The notes beneath the pieces are model-generated. The model was not told the origin of the DNA. It ran no database searches and saw only the letters and a list, made by a program, of their open reading frames with translations. The position numbers and the translations under genes were made by a program. A stretch of 64,000 nucleotides of DNA from an uncultured Flavobacteriales bacterium (GTDB taxonomy: Bacteria; Bacteroidota; Bacteroidia; Flavobacteriales_E; Vicingaceae), in the NCBI GenBank assembly GCA_937901255.1, contig CALCHN010000065.1:33810-97809 (forward strand), given 5' to 3'. Positions 28,136-37,090 of the stretch are shown in pieces (the stretch's first letter is position 1; the number at the start of each line of letters is the position of its first letter).

Positions 28136-30760
28136 TTAACCACATTTAGAATGTCCACAACTTTTGCAATTTAAACATCCTTCTTCATACACTAGTGATG
28201 GTTCTTTACAGCTTGGACAAGTGTTTTCAGCTGGTTTTGTTCCATCTGGGATGAATTTTTTAAGTGATCTTACTACACCTTTTTTCCATGTATTTAAGGT
28301 TTCTTCACTTAAATGTAAATTGTCAACCATATCCACCACAAAGCTTAAAGGCATTCCGTGACGTAATACACCAGAAATTAATTTAGCATAGTTCCAATAT
28401 TCTTCATTAAAGGTTCTTGATAATCCTTCAATAGTGGTTTTGTAACCATGGCTATCTTCATATTGAAAATCGTATCTGGTTTTACCGTCTTCCGATTTGC
28501 TTTTAATTACCCATCCTTTCTTTACTTGAGATAAGATAGAGAATGATTCTCTTGCTGCTCCTGTAAATATTTCATAAGGTCTTCCGTCTAATAATCCAAT
28601 TACAGCAATCCATTTTTCATTTTCGTTGTTAAATTGAATAATTTCTGCTTCTAATTTATCCGGACGTTTTGGAGCGTTGGTTTCTAAAAACTGATTGATA
28701 ATTTCTTCTTTTTCAGATTTTTTATCATTAGAAACCAATACACCACTTCTAGAGCCATCTCTGTAAACAGTAATTCCTTTACAACCACTTTCCCAACCTG
28801 TTAGGTAAATTTGGCTTACCATATCTTCTGGTACATCGTTAGGAACATTTACCGTTACACTAATAGAGTGGTCTATCCATTTTTGAACAGCACCTTGTAA
28901 ACGAACTTTTTCTACCCAATCCACATCATTAGCTGTTGCTCCGTGGTAAGGAGATTTAGCAATAATTTTGTTTAATTCTTCTTCTTCCATTTTAGATACC
29001 TCATCAGCATCGTATCCGTTTACTTCTAACCAAGTAACAAATTTGTGGTGAAATACGTGGAATTCTTCCCAAGAGTCGCCTACTTCATCAACAAAATCAA
29101 CTTTAACTTTTTTATCGTTAGGGTTTACTTTTCTTCTTCTTTTGTAAGAAACCATAAATACAGGTTCAATTCCTGAAGATGTTTGTGTCATTAAACTTGT
29201 TGTTCCTGTTGGAGCAATGGTTAATAAAGCAATGTTTCTTCTTCCGAATTTAACCATATCATTATAAAGAGCTGGATCTGCATCTTTAATACGATTAATC
29301 ATTGGGTTTTTTTCTTCTCTAATACTGTCGTAAATAGGGAAAGCACCTCTTTCTTTTGCCATTTCAACTGAAGCACGATAAGCAGCTAATGCAAATTTTT
29401 TGTGTACATCGGTAGAAAATTCTGTAGCTTCTTTTGTTCCATACTTTAACCCTAAAGCAGCTAACATATCTCCTTCGGCAGTAATACCAACGCCTGTTCT
29501 TCTTCCCTGAATAGATTTGGTTTTAATTTTTTGCCAAAGAGTTAGTTCTGTTCTTTTTACTTCTGGTGTTTCAGGGTCAGCTTCAATTTTCTCTATTATT
29601 CTGTTCACTTTTTCAATCTCTAAATCTACAATATCATCCATTATGCGTTGTGCAATTTGGGTGTGTTTGTTAAATTTTTCGTAATTGAAACTTGCTTGTT
29701 CTGTAAATGGATTTTCTACATAACTATATAAGTTAACTGCTAATAATCTACAGCTATCATAAGGACATAATGGAATTTCTCCACATGGGTTGGTAGATAC
29801 TGTTCTAAACCCTAAATCAGCATAACTGTCAGGAATAGATTCGTTTATTACTGTATCCCAAAATAAAATTCCTGGTTCTGCAGATTTCCATGCATTGTGT
29901 ATAATTTTATCCCAAACTTCTTTTGCATTTATTGTTTTTGTATATAATGGGTCGTCTGAATGAATTGGATATTGTTGTTTGTATTCTGAGTTACTTTTTA
30001 CAGCTCTCATAAATTCATCATCTATTCTAACAGAAACGTTTGCTCCAGTTACTTTTGTTCCATCCATTTTTGCATCAATAAAATGTTGTGCATCTGGATG
30101 TTTAATAGATATAGAAAGCATTAAGGCACCTCTTCTTCCATCTTGAGCTACTTCTCTGGTAGAGTTAGAGTATCTTTCCATAAAAGGAACAACACCTGTA
30201 GATGTTAACGCACTGTTTTTAACAGGACTTCCTTTTGGACGAATGTGAGATAAATCGTGTCCAACACCACCTCTTCTTTTCATTAATTGAACTTGTTCTT
30301 CATCAATTTTCATAACACCACCATACGAATCAGAATTTCCTTCGTTACCAATAACAAAACAGTTAGATAATGAACCTATTTGGAAATCATTACCAATACC
30401 CGTCATTGGTCCACCTTGAGGAACGATGTACTTAAACCCCTTTAAAACATCGTAAATCTCCTGTTCAGTATAAGGATTAGCGTACTTGCTTTCAATACGA
30501 GCAATTTCTTTTGCTAATCTTCTATGCATTTGATCCGGATTCGACTCATATATATTACCTTCAGAATCTTTTAAGGCATATTTATTAAGCCACACATTAG
30601 CTGCTAACTCATCACCATTAAAATATTTTGCTGCATCAGCTAATGCTTCCTCGTGCGAATAGGTCTTCATACCGTTTTCTTCATTTTTTTCGATTTCTTG
30701 AACTAAAATTTCATCGTTTGTTTTTGTAGTTTCATCTACATTAATTACTGTTTTCTCCAT
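28136..30760 (-). CDS. nrdJ: adenosylcobalamin-dependent (class II) ribonucleotide reductase
   Basis: An 874-residue enzyme that reduces ribonucleotides to deoxyribonucleotides with a radical made from vitamin B12, independent of oxygen. Landmarks are FQIGSLSNCFV (redox Cys ~134), MKRRGGVGHDLSHIRPKG, the active-site STNPCGEIPL (Cys ~326 and Glu ~328), APTGTTSLMTQTSSGIEP, and YRDGSRSGVL near residue 655. The C-terminus holds several cysteines (CPSCKEP, then CLNCKSCGHSKCG), which act as a redox shuttle or zinc site in this family. The N-terminal ~30 residues are acidic and variable. Single gene with its own terminator; no cobalamin riboswitch was seen upstream. Confidence 0.92.
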   Translation of the reverse strand: MEKTVINVDETTKTNDEILVQEIEKNEENGMKTYSHEEALADAAKYFNGDELAANVWLNKYALKDSEGNIYESNPDQMHRRLAKEIARIESKYANPYTEQEIYDVLKGFKYIVPQGGPMTGIGNDFQIGSLSNCFVIGNEGNSDSYGGVMKIDEEQVQLMKRRGGVGHDLSHIRPKGSPVKNSALTSTGVVPFMERYSNSTREVAQDGRRGALMLSISIKHPDAQHFIDAKMDGTKVTGANVSVRIDDEFMRAVKSNSEYKQQYPIHSDDPLYTKTINAKEVWDKIIHNAWKSAEPGILFWDTVINESIPDSYADLGFRTVSTNPCGEIPLCPYDSCRLLAVNLYSYVENPFTEQASFNYEKFNKHTQIAQRIMDDIVDLEIEKVNRIIEKIEADPETPEVKRTELTLWQKIKTKSIQGRRTGVGITAEGDMLAALGLKYGTKEATEFSTDVHKKFALAAYRASVEMAKERGAFPIYDSIREEKNPMINRIKDADPALYNDMVKFGRRNIALLTIAPTGTTSLMTQTSSGIEPVFMVSYKRRRKVNPNDKKVKVDFVDEVGDSWEEFHVFHHKFVTWLEVNGYDADEVSKMEEEELNKIIAKSPYHGATANDVDWVEKVRLQGAVQKWIDHSISVTVNVPNDVPEDMVSQIYLTGWESGCKGITVYRDGSRSGVLVSNDKKSEKEEIINQFLETNAPKRPDKLEAEIIQFNNENEKWIAVIGLLDGRPYEIFTGAARESFSILSQVKKGWVIKSKSEDGKTRYDFQYEDSHGYKTTIEGLSRTFNEEYWNYAKLISGVLRHGMPLSFVVDMVDNLHLSEETLNTWKKGVVRSLKKFIPDGTKPAENTCPSCKEPSLVYEEGCLNCKSCGHSKCG

Positions 30761-31131
30761 TCTGATAAGGGGTTTAAAGGGTTATTAAATTCATGCATTT
30801 TTCATCAAAAAACGCTTGTGCAATTTAGAAAGAGTATTGGCATTTTTTAGCATCTTTTGGAGCATTTTTTTATCAACACTAAGATAAGTTTTAATCTGTG
30901 CGGACTTTAACTTGTTTTTGGTTTTTTTATTAACAACTACATCTTAATAGCGGAATTTTTTATATATGAATATTAGCAATTAAAAGACAAAATATTGATG
31001 TTTAACGATGAATACTGATATAGCAAGAGGAATTAGTAAAAGAAAATAAATTTTATCTATTCCGAAAAACCTAATTTTGATTTTTATAAAAGGTATTTTA
31101 CCTTTAGTAAATCGCATAAACCATTTCTTCC
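30761..31131. other. divergent intergenic region nrdJ / ispH
   Basis: 371 AT-rich bases between divergent genes. I see no ORF, no tRNA and no B12-box or NrdR-like palindrome. One TAATTTTG (-7 type) at 31072-31079 lies 53 bases before the ispH ATG. Confidence 0.5.
31072..31079 (+). promoter_or_regulatory. possible -7 box (TAATTTTG) of ispH
   Basis: TAATTTTG fits the TAnnTTTG consensus and lies 53 bases before the ispH ATG. No convincing -33 TTTG was found at the usual spacing. Confidence 0.4.
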
Positions 31132-32352
31132 ATGAAAAAATTTGACATTCCTATCTATTATAAAAGCTCATTTATTTCGGCTATAAAAAATTTACGTAAA
31201 GATGCTGACCCTCGAAAAAAAGATTTTTCTCCTACGTTATTAGATTTTGGTTCGGTGCAGTTTCTTATTGCTCGTCATTTTGGATTTTGTTATGGAGTAG
31301 AAAATGCTATTGAAATTGCCTATAAAGCGGTAGATGAAAATCCAGGGAAACGAATTTTTTTGTTAAGCCAAATGATTCATAATCCTATAGTAAACCAAGA
31401 TTTACAAGAAAAAGGCATTCAGTTTATTATGGATACAGAAGGCAATCAATTAGTGGAGTGGGAAGCACTTAATAGTAATGATATTATTCTTATTCCTGCT
31501 TTTGGAACTACCATAGAGATTGAAGCTAAAATTAATGCCATAGGATTACAAACTGAAAAATACAATACTACTTGCCCTTTTGTGGAGAAAGTTTGGAAAC
31601 AATCAGAAAAGTTAGGCAAAACCAATCATACTATTATTATACACGGAAAACATAAGCACGAAGAAACGAGAGCTACTTTTTCGCATAGCTACCAAAATGC
31701 TCCTTCTATTATTATTAAGGATATGAATGATGCAGCATTTATTGCTAAGGTAATTTTAGGCGAAATTCCTGCTGTCGATTTTTATGAAAAATTTAAAGGA
31801 AGACTTTCTGAAGGTTTTGATGTAGAAAAACATTTTGAAAAAATAGGTGTAGTAAACCAAACTACCATGTTGGCAACAGAAACACAAGCTATTGCCGATT
31901 ATTTTAAACAAGTGATGCTCCAAAAATATGGTGAAGCTACTATTAAAAATCATTTTGCGGATACTAGAGATACCCTTTGTTATGCCACTAACGATAACCA
32001 ACAAGCTACTTATGCTTTATTAAAAGAACCAGCCGATTTTGCTATAGTGGTGGGTGGTTACAATAGTTCTAATACTTCACATATTGTAGAGTTGTGTGAG
32101 GAGAAATTGCCTACTTATTTTATTAGTTCGGCTAATGAAATAGAAAACCAACACACCATCCATCATTTTAATTATAATGCAAAACAATTAGAAACTACCA
32201 ACAATTTTATTCCAGAAAAACAACCCGTAAGAATTATATTGACCAGTGGAGCTTCTTGTCCCGACACCTTGGTAGATGCTGTGTTGGATAAGTTACTTTC
32301 TTATTTTAACAATACAAAAACCAAAGAAGAAGTATTGGCTGTGCAAGGGTGA
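31132..32352 (+). CDS. ispH: 4-hydroxy-3-methylbut-2-enyl diphosphate reductase
   Basis: Last enzyme of the MEP isoprenoid pathway: an iron-sulfur protein that reduces HMBPP to IPP and DMAPP. The three cluster cysteines are visible: ARHFGFCYGVENAI (Cys 53), YNTTCPFVEKVW (Cys 148) and DTLCYATNDNQQA (Cys 283). The substrate-pocket QMIHNP, HGKHKHEET and VNQTTML motifs are also present. At 406 residues it belongs to the longer form with an N-terminal extension of ~40 residues and insertions, common in Bacteroidota and plants, not the ~315-residue E. coli form. Monocistronic and divergent from nrdJ. Confidence 0.94.
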   Translation: MKKFDIPIYYKSSFISAIKNLRKDADPRKKDFSPTLLDFGSVQFLIARHFGFCYGVENAIEIAYKAVDENPGKRIFLLSQMIHNPIVNQDLQEKGIQFIMDTEGNQLVEWEALNSNDIILIPAFGTTIEIEAKINAIGLQTEKYNTTCPFVEKVWKQSEKLGKTNHTIIIHGKHKHEETRATFSHSYQNAPSIIIKDMNDAAFIAKVILGEIPAVDFYEKFKGRLSEGFDVEKHFEKIGVVNQTTMLATETQAIADYFKQVMLQKYGEATIKNHFADTRDTLCYATNDNQQATYALLKEPADFAIVVGGYNSSNTSHIVELCEEKLPTYFISSANEIENQHTIHHFNYNAKQLETTNNFIPEKQPVRIILTSGASCPDTLVDAVLDKLLSYFNNTKTKEEVLAVQG

Positions 32353-32392
32353 TTTATATAATGAATCATTTAAATTAAATTCAGAATGTTTT

Positions 32393-32725
32393 TCACAATT
32401 CCTCTTTTAAGCTCAGTAAAAAAGCTTTTACATTTTCTAATGATTTTATGACTTCGAGATTTTCTTTGGTGGATTCCTGAAATGTTGCTGCTCCACTTTT
32501 AAGTTTGTTTTTGGCTCCTTCTAAGGTATAGCCTTTTTCTTTTACCAAATGAAAAATAATATGAAAATTGTCAATGTCTTTTTTGGTAAACAGTCTGTTG
32601 CCTTTTTTATTCTTTTGAGGTTTAATAATATCAAACTCCTTCTCCCAAAAACGAATTAAGGAAGTATTGACATTAAACATGCTTGCCACTTCACCAATAG
32701 TATAAAATAATTTACCGTCAGTCAT
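32393..32725 (-). CDS. MerR family transcriptional regulator (short)
   Basis: A 110-residue DNA-binding protein with a winged-helix MerR head: FYTIGEVASMFNVNTSLIRF then WEKEF and KGNRLFTKKDI, then a helical region. The usual C-terminal effector domain and metal cysteines are absent, so it is not a typical metal sensor. It lies 54 bases past the DUF2892 gene on the same strand, but a hairpin in that gap suggests separate transcription. Targets cannot be inferred; regulation of the neighbouring efflux genes is possible but not shown. Confidence 0.85.
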   Translation of the reverse strand: MTDGKLFYTIGEVASMFNVNTSLIRFWEKEFDIIKPQKNKKGNRLFTKKDIDNFHIIFHLVKEKGYTLEGAKNKLKSGAATFQESTKENLEVIKSLENVKAFLLSLKEEL

Positions 32726-32738
32726 GTAGCAAAAATAC

Positions 32739-32769
32739 GCAACCCAACTAAATAATTTACTTGGGTTGC
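32739..32769 (-). terminator. hairpin between DUF2892 gene and merR (likely terminator)
   Basis: A 9-base stem GCAACCCAA (32739-32747) with TTGGGTTGC (32761-32769), 13-base loop, followed on the minus strand by a T-rich stretch. It lies directly after the DUF2892 stop. Confidence 0.6.
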
Positions 32770-32779
32770 AAATATTTAG

Positions 32780-32989
32780 TTAACAATTGCTGCAACTATC
32801 TCCTTCTGCTTTAACTCCCAATTTGGCAAGTATTTTATCCATTAAACACCATTGTGTAAATGAAGATTGTAACAAATTTACTCCTACAAATGCGGTAAAC
32901 CACAACCAATTGATGTTTACATATACTGCTAATAGTATGCTTATTAAAACAAATGTTCCGGCTATTCCTCTTACTACTCTGTTAATCAT
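32780..32989 (-). CDS. DUF2892 family small membrane protein
   Basis: A 69-residue protein with two hydrophobic segments (GIAGTFVLISILLAVYVN and WLWFTAFVGVNLLQSSF) and the QWCLMDKILAKLGV segment typical of the YgaP-type DUF2892 membrane module, followed by a short tail with CSNC. In other bacteria this module is found fused or next to rhodaneses and efflux or stress genes. Here it is the last gene of the efflux operon after the P-II-like gene. The terminal cysteine pair may bind a metal or be redox active; this is inference. Confidence 0.7.
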   Translation of the reverse strand: MINRVVRGIAGTFVLISILLAVYVNINWLWFTAFVGVNLLQSSFTQWCLMDKILAKLGVKAEGDSCSNC

Positions 32990-33029
32990 AATTTTAAATT
33001 TTAATTGGTTTATATTAATTCTTGTTTTT

Positions 33030-33193
33030 AAACCTTCAGGGTTTTGTTTTTCTGACTCTCCCCCAAGTTATCTTGCGATAACTTCTCCCCCTCTCTTCAA
33101 AGAGAGGGGGCAAGGGGGAGTGTTGCTACTTGTTTATCATTTTTTTTCGATGACCTTCAGCCATCGCTATTAAGTTACGCTCCGTTGGAGCTT
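33030..33193. repeat. composite hairpin repeat, modules A-B-C
   Basis: Fills most of the gap between the DUF2892 and P-II-like genes. Module A: AAACC-ttcag-GGTTT (33030-33044). Module B (33058-33120): outer stem CTCCCCC/GGGGGAG enclosing two hairpins, AAGTTATC/GATAACTT (33065-33084) and CCCCCTCTCTT/AAGAGAGGGGG (33087-33110), so it can fold as a three-way junction. Module C (33148-33193): CGATG/CATCG hairpin, then GCTCC-gtt-GGAGC. The same modules recur at 33581, 36901 and 38210. Confidence 0.85.
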
Positions 33194-33227
33194 AACTAAT
33201 TTATAAATAACAACTATGTAGCAGGCT

Positions 33228-33533
33228 CTAAATAAATTTTTCTATCGCAATCACTGCAGCTCTAATCGGATTAAAATTTTCCGTATTGGCATTAAATGCT
33301 TGCACTTTTTCTAGCAACTGATTTACTTTTTCTTCTTCGGAGAAAGAGAAAAACAATAAGGATTCATTTCCTCCGGGCTGGCTCGGAAACCAGCTATGAG
33401 CTGCAATTAATGATGATATATTTTTATATCCATCAATTTCTGAACTGCTAAAAGCTTCAATTCCTGAGGCTTTAAAAAGCTTTAAAACATCTTGCTGATG
33501 TGCTGCGATGGCGGTTACTATTAATAGTTTCAT
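33228..33533 (-). CDS. small P-II-like fold protein of the efflux operon
   Basis: A 101-residue cytosolic protein. It starts MKLLIVTAIAAHQQDVLKLF, has a middle strand DGYKNISSLI, then ESLLFFSFSEEEKVNQLLEK and a final IRAAVIAIEKFI strand, which is the beta-alpha-beta-beta-alpha-beta order of P-II and DUF3240-like proteins. DUF3240-type proteins are often encoded next to heavy-metal RND pumps, and this gene lies directly downstream of one on the same strand. No ligand residues of classical GlnB are visible (no Tyr-51 T-loop). It may sense a metal or nucleotide; that is inference. Assignment by fold pattern only. Confidence 0.5.
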   Translation of the reverse strand: MKLLIVTAIAAHQQDVLKLFKASGIEAFSSSEIDGYKNISSLIAAHSWFPSQPGGNESLLFFSFSEEEKVNQLLEKVQAFNANTENFNPIRAAVIAIEKFI

Positions 33534-33580
33534 ATTATTAAGTTTATAAGGTTAAAAGTTTATGAGTTTAGTTATTCTAA

Positions 33581-33631
33581 CTCACCCCTGATTAACTTCG
33601 TTAATCTTTCCCCTCTCTTAAAAGAGAGGGT
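33581..33631. repeat. module B copy overlapping the 3' end of the RND gene
   Basis: A shortened module B: GATTAAC-ttc-GTTAATC (33590-33606) and CCCTCTCTT/AAGAGAGGG (33611-33630). The second hairpin contains the stop (33618-33620) and the last codons of the RND transporter, so the C-terminal NPLF is encoded by the repeat. Confidence 0.75.
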
Positions 33632-36600
33632 TTAGTTCTTGATTATTATCTGTTTCTTCTTCTTCTATTTTATCCTCTTCTGAGGGGTGATTTTTTCGTT
33701 CTATCATGTAATACACCAATGGCACTACTAACAATGTGAGTACTGTTGAAGCTATTGTTCCTCCCATTAAAGAAATAGCTAATCCTTGAAAAATAGGGTC
33801 GAAAAGGATAACAAACGCTCCGATTACTACTGTTCCTGCTGTAAGCAAAATTGGAGTGGTTCTAATAGCTCCTGCTTCAATTACCGCTTGTTTCAGCGTA
33901 GCTCCTTCTTCCAATCTTAAATTAACAAAGTCTATCAGCAAAACGGAGTTCCGTACCATAATTCCCGCTAGGGCTATCATACCTATAAAAGATGTAGCAG
34001 TAAAAAATGCTCCCAACATCCAATGTCCTACCACAATACCAACCATCGACAACGGTATCGCTACCATCATTACCATTGGAGCCTTAAAGTTTTGAAACCA
34101 ACCCACAATTAGTATGTAGATAATGAATATTACCCCTAAAAAAGCCATTCCTAAATCTCTAAACACTTCCAAGGTAATTTGCCATTCTCCATCCCATTTT
34201 ACCGTAAAATCGTCTTCATTTTCAGGTTGGTTCATGTACAATTCATTCATAGTATAACCTTCGGGCAATGGAATTTGCTTTAGTTTTTCGTCAATTCCTA
34301 AAATGGCATACACCGGACTTTCTAAAGCACCTGCCATATCTGCCAACACATAAACCACTCGTTTTTGATTTTTTCTGTAAATGCTTTTCGGCTGAATTTC
34401 TTCATTAACTTTCACTAAATCTGCCAACGGAAAGGTTTGCCCCATTTGGTTTGCTACTTGAATTTGAAGGATATCATTTACCGTAGATTTTTCTTTTTCG
34501 TCAAGAGCTAACACAATATCAACGGCTTTGGTAGCATTTTCATCATACAGCCTAGAAATCGATCTTTCACTCATAACAGTGCCTAAACTGTGGGTGATTT
34601 GCTGTGTAGGTATGCCGTAAAGCATGGCTTTTTCCTTATCTACTTCAAAACTGAATTTTGTTTGATTAGCTTCTACCATCCAATCTACATCTACCACATC
34701 TTGCGTGTTGTTTAAAATGTTCATCACATTTTCAGCCACTTTTATTTGCTCATCATATTCAGGTCCATAAATTTCGGCTACGATGGTAGAGAGTACCGGA
34801 GGCCCTGGTGGAACTTCCACTACTTTTACATTGGCTCCATATTTTTTAGCAATTTTTTGAATATCCGGACGGAGTAACTTAGCAATGTCGTGGCTTTGCT
34901 CACTTCTTTCGGTTTTATCTTTTAAATTTACCTGAATATCGGCCGTATTACTACCTCCTCGTAAATCATAATGACGCACCAATCCATTAAAGGTAATAGG
35001 AGCAGAAGTTCCAACATAACCTTGGTAATTCACTACTTCTGTTCTGGTAGCCAAATACTGCTGAATTTCTTGGGTTACTGCCAATGTTCTCTCTAAAGTG
35101 GTTCCTTCGGGCATATCTATCACCACCTGAAACTCATTTTTATTATCGAAAGGCAACATTTTTACCGCTACCGATTTGGTAAAAAACATAGCTATAGAGC
35201 CAAACAACAACAAAGTGGTTAATCCTAAAAAGAGGTAACGTTTTTTTCTGTTTTCAATTAACGGACGTTCAAACTTATCGTAAATCCTGTAAATAAGTGA
35301 ATCTTCCATTCTTTTAGGGGCTTTCTCTTCTTCTGTTCCGGTTCTTTTCTCTTTTTCTCTTAAGAAAATATATCCCAAATACGGTGTAATGGTTAATGCT
35401 ACAAAAAGAGATAAAATCATGGCAATAGAAGCTCCAATTGGCATCGGACTCATGTAAGGTCCCATTAATCCACTAACAAAAGCCATTGGTAAAACCGAAG
35501 CAATTACTGTAAAAGTGGCTAAAATGGTTGGATTACCTACTTCGTTTATGGCATAAATAGCAGCCTGACCAAAAGGTAAACGTTTCATCTTAAAATGTCG
35601 GTGCATGTTTTCGGCAATAATGATGGAATCATCTACCACAATACCTGTTACAAACACTAATGCAAATAATGTAATTCTGTTGAGGGTATAATCTAACAAG
35701 TAGTAACTTAATAAAGTAAGTGCAAAGGTAATTGGTACTGAAAGGAAAACTACTAAACCTCCTCTCCAACCCATTGCTAACATTACCACAATGGTTACCG
35801 CTACAATGGCACCAATTAAGTGTAACAACAATTCTGATACTTTATGAGAAGCTGTTTCTCCGTAGTTTCTGGTAATTTCTACTTTTACCTCATCAGGAAT
35901 TAAGGTTTTTTGCAAATGATCTACTTTGTCCAAAATCTTATTGGAAATTTTCATGGCATCAGCACCTTTTCGTTTGGCAACAGAAATGGTTACCGCACCG
36001 TACTCCGAAGGATGAGTTTCTTTTTTATCGCTAGCACTTCCGTAACCAAATGTTACATAAGCATTGGGAATTTCAGGTCCGTCAGCAATGGTGGCAATTT
36101 GTTTTAAATATACCGGAAAATTATTGTGCATACCAACTACCAACTGTTCCACATCTTGAATCGTTTTTAAGAAAGTTCCTGATGAAACTAAAAATTCAGT
36201 ATCGTTTTTATTAAATTTTCCGGAAGACATTTGCTGATTAGCAGCTGTAATTTGCTGAGCAACTGACAACACATCCAAGCCTAATTGAGCCATTTTATCT
36301 TTATCCAACACCACTCTTAATTGGCGGTTTCTTCCACCTATTACTTTGGTAATAGAAACATCGTTTACTTTTTCAATTTCGTTGGTTAACTCATTGGCTA
36401 ATTGCTTCAATCTAAAATCATCATAATTCTCACTCCAAAGCGTTAATGCCAACATTGGTACATCATCTATTGCTCTCGTTTTAATTAATGGCATGGTTAC
36501 TCCTTCTGGCAGCTTATCCATGTTTTTGTTGATTTCGTTGTACAGTTTTACAATAGATCGTTCTATATCTTCTCCCACAAAAAACTGCACGATAATCATT

Positions 36601-36881
36601 CCTTGTTCATTCATAGAAGTAGAATAAACATACTCCACCCCTTTAATGTTAGAAATAATTTTTTCTAAAGGTTGAGCCACTCTCGACTCTACTTCTTTTG
36701 GTGATGCTCCGGGATATCCCACAAAAATATCTGCCATAGGCACATCAATTTGAGGTTCTTCCTCTCTTGGAATTAAAAACGAACTGTAAACACCTATTAC
36801 CATGAAAACTATCATTAGTAATACTGTTAGTTTCGATTGTATAAATACTTTGGCGATTTTGCCTGCTATTCCTTCTTTCAT
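33618..36881 (-). CDS. RND efflux transporter, inner-membrane permease
   Basis: A 1087-residue proton-driven pump (AcrB/HAE1-like). The first helix follows VFIQSKLTVLLMIVFMVIG, then the periplasmic FVGYPGASPKEVESRVAQPL, then ITRNYGETASHKVSEL before the second helix group, LFALVFVTGIVVDDSIIIAEN (helix 4 with two acidic residues of the proton relay), and near the end GMIALAGIMVRNSVLLIDF. It has the expected twelve membrane segments and two large periplasmic loops. The C-terminal tail is acidic (EEDKIEEEE) and finishes within a repeat. Together with the adjacent MFP and TolC genes it forms a tripartite pump; substrate (drug or metal) is not evident from the sequence. Confidence 0.92.
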   Translation of the reverse strand: MKEGIAGKIAKVFIQSKLTVLLMIVFMVIGVYSSFLIPREEEPQIDVPMADIFVGYPGASPKEVESRVAQPLEKIISNIKGVEYVYSTSMNEQGMIIVQFFVGEDIERSIVKLYNEINKNMDKLPEGVTMPLIKTRAIDDVPMLALTLWSENYDDFRLKQLANELTNEIEKVNDVSITKVIGGRNRQLRVVLDKDKMAQLGLDVLSVAQQITAANQQMSSGKFNKNDTEFLVSSGTFLKTIQDVEQLVVGMHNNFPVYLKQIATIADGPEIPNAYVTFGYGSASDKKETHPSEYGAVTISVAKRKGADAMKISNKILDKVDHLQKTLIPDEVKVEITRNYGETASHKVSELLLHLIGAIVAVTIVVMLAMGWRGGLVVFLSVPITFALTLLSYYLLDYTLNRITLFALVFVTGIVVDDSIIIAENMHRHFKMKRLPFGQAAIYAINEVGNPTILATFTVIASVLPMAFVSGLMGPYMSPMPIGASIAMILSLFVALTITPYLGYIFLREKEKRTGTEEEKAPKRMEDSLIYRIYDKFERPLIENRKKRYLFLGLTTLLLFGSIAMFFTKSVAVKMLPFDNKNEFQVVIDMPEGTTLERTLAVTQEIQQYLATRTEVVNYQGYVGTSAPITFNGLVRHYDLRGGSNTADIQVNLKDKTERSEQSHDIAKLLRPDIQKIAKKYGANVKVVEVPPGPPVLSTIVAEIYGPEYDEQIKVAENVMNILNNTQDVVDVDWMVEANQTKFSFEVDKEKAMLYGIPTQQITHSLGTVMSERSISRLYDENATKAVDIVLALDEKEKSTVNDILQIQVANQMGQTFPLADLVKVNEEIQPKSIYRKNQKRVVYVLADMAGALESPVYAILGIDEKLKQIPLPEGYTMNELYMNQPENEDDFTVKWDGEWQITLEVFRDLGMAFLGVIFIIYILIVGWFQNFKAPMVMMVAIPLSMVGIVVGHWMLGAFFTATSFIGMIALAGIMVRNSVLLIDFVNLRLEEGATLKQAVIEAGAIRTTPILLTAGTVVIGAFVILFDPIFQGLAISLMGGTIASTVLTLLVVPLVYYMIERKNHPSEEDKIEEEETDNNQELNPLF

Positions 36882-36900
36882 TGTTGTTTGATTTTTAGAC

Positions 36901-37088
36901 CTCCAAGGTTTTTATTTGTTTATGTTGCTAAACCTTGAAGGTGTGTTTTTTTATTCGATGACCTTTCAGTCATCGCTATTAAATTACGCTCCGTTGGAGC
37001 TTTTTTATATTCACTTTTTCCAACTCACCCGCAAGCTATCTTGTGATAACTTCTCCCCCTCTCTTAAAAGAGAGGGGGTAAGCGGAAG
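36901..37088. repeat. composite hairpin repeat, modules A-C-B
   Basis: Between the RND and MFP genes. Module A copies (CCTCCAAGGTTT near 36901 and AAACCTTGAAGGT at 36930-36942), then C (CGATGAC-ctttca-GTCATCG at 36956-36975 and GCTCC-gtt-GGAGC at 36988-37000), then B (GCTATC/GATAAC hairpin and CCCCCTCTCTT/AAGAGAGGGGG, 37022-37086). The order differs from 33030 and 38210, so modules have been shuffled. It ends 2-3 bases past the MFP stop. Confidence 0.85.
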
Positions 37089-37090
37089 AA

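Noticed and set aside
32787..33173. A plus-strand open frame through the DUF2892 gene and the repeat
   Set aside because: It is antisense to a known family gene and continues through the repeat.
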